Shown here in pieces: positions 5,839 to 6,339 of a stretch of 6,339 bases of DNA. The position numbers were made by a program, and so were the translations under genes. Origin of the DNA: Burkholderiaceae bacterium. GTDB lineage: Bacteria; Pseudomonadota; Gammaproteobacteria; Burkholderiales; Burkholderiaceae. The stretch's first letter is position 1, and every line of letters starts with the position of its first letter. Location: positions 1-6,339 of the forward strand of contig CANBYN010000112.1 of the NCBI GenBank assembly GCA_947373615.1, in the 5' to 3' direction. A model generated the notes under the pieces. That model was not told the origin of the DNA, ran no database searches, and saw only the letters and a list, made by a program, of their open reading frames with translations.

Positions 5839-6339
5839 TTAGCTCTCAATACGATTCTTGATTATGAGATGAGGGGTATCAACATTGAGGCGTGCAACCA
5901 GTTCAGACTTTGCAATAGATTGAATAATGAAGTTATTCACTTCATTGGCAACGATTTCACGTTCGTTATCTACGGTAATAATATGGTACGAGTTACCTAG
6001 CCAGATCATTCGGCAAGTTTCCGAATGAATATGATCAAGAATCATTTCGGGATTTTTGGGTGAAGCGGTATCGTCATCAATTGCGTGGATTATTAATGTA
6101 TCGGCTGTGACATCGCTTAAATACTTTTTAGTGTGGCGAATAAGTTGCAAAGACTCAAAGAGATGCCTAGAGGGTAAATGAGCGGCTCCTAACGAGCTAA
6201 CCTCATTAGCCATTACCGCCTTTTTAATGTGCCGACGAAGCTCTTTATTTTTCACACCAAATGGTTCAGATTCCTTGTAGTGCCAATTTCGTATCCCGAG
6301 TCTATAGATTATTGAAAGTAAAGGGTAATACCAAGGTAT
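5839..6339 (-). CDS. Alpha/beta hydrolase (carboxylesterase/lipase-like), C-terminal 167 codons; 5' end outside the window
   Basis: The reading frame is open to the right edge, so the GTG at 6255 is a valine codon inside the gene. The codons upstream of it read IPWYYPLLSIIYRLG...YKESEPFG, which runs naturally into VKNKELRR. The visible part is the end of an alpha/beta-hydrolase fold. A cap-like segment is followed by the strand TADTLIIHAIDDD, whose Asp run (codons at about 6078-6070) should hold the catalytic acid. Then comes WLGNSYHIITVDNERE, with the catalytic His at 5985-5983. This arrangement matches Est30/monoacylglycerol-lipase-like esterases, where a nucleophilic Ser would lie upstream. 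Ser, oxyanion loop and any signal peptide cannot be seen. It is followed after 3 bp by the TolC-like gene. Substrate and location are unknown; it might modify or release a lipid-like cargo, but that is speculation. Confidence 0.82.
   Translation of the reverse strand: MPWYYPLLSIIYRLGIRNWHYKESEPFGVKNKELRRHIKKAVMANEVSSLGAAHLPSRHLFESLQLIRHTKKYLSDVTADTLIIHAIDDDTASPKNPEMILDHIHSETCRMIWLGNSYHIITVDNEREIVANEVNNFIIQSIAKSELVARLNVDTPHLIIKNRIES

Noticed and set aside
5839..6255. A separate 138-residue protein starting at the GTG at 6255
   Set aside because: The frame stays open upstream to the window edge and the upstream codons continue the hydrolase family sequence, so the GTG is an internal valine of a partial gene.

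Overview
The window looks like chromosomal DNA of a betaproteobacterium in the order Burkholderiales. A moderate-GC, freshwater-type lineage such as Polynucleobacter is my best guess. The reasons are the eno-ftsB gene pair, the form of glutamyl-tRNA synthetase (HLGN-type signature, no zinc ligands), and an Hsp33 of about 320 residues. The genus is recalled from family resemblance, not from a database search.

Left part (1-2286): the last 306 codons of enolase (eno) are followed on the same strand by ftsB, a small divisome membrane protein. ftsB ends 4 bp from the end of the convergent hslO gene (redox-switched chaperone Hsp33). hslO and gltX then diverge across only 65 bp. In that gap gltX has an extended -10 element placed so that its mRNA would start at, or one base before, the ATG. 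hslO has a weaker element at the same spacing.

Middle (2287-4128): gltX (complete glutamyl-tRNA synthetase) is followed on the same strand by three tRNA genes, Ala(GGC), Glu(TTC) and Asp(GTC). All three encode CCA. A strong intrinsic terminator follows, and its symmetric A/T flanks should also stop transcription arriving from the right. The synthetase therefore sits beside the gene for its own substrate tRNA.

Right part (4129-6339): a tightly packed minus-strand operon, read right to left. It holds the C-terminal 167 codons of an alpha/beta hydrolase (running off the right edge), then a TolC-type outer membrane efflux protein 3 bp later, then a small Sec-secreted Ala/Ser/Thr-rich low-complexity protein 6 bp later. 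This is the least ordinary part of the window. The spacing implies joint expression, but nothing in the sequence fixes a shared function. No mobile element, CRISPR array or defence gene is visible, and no stretch over 300 bp lacks a gene.
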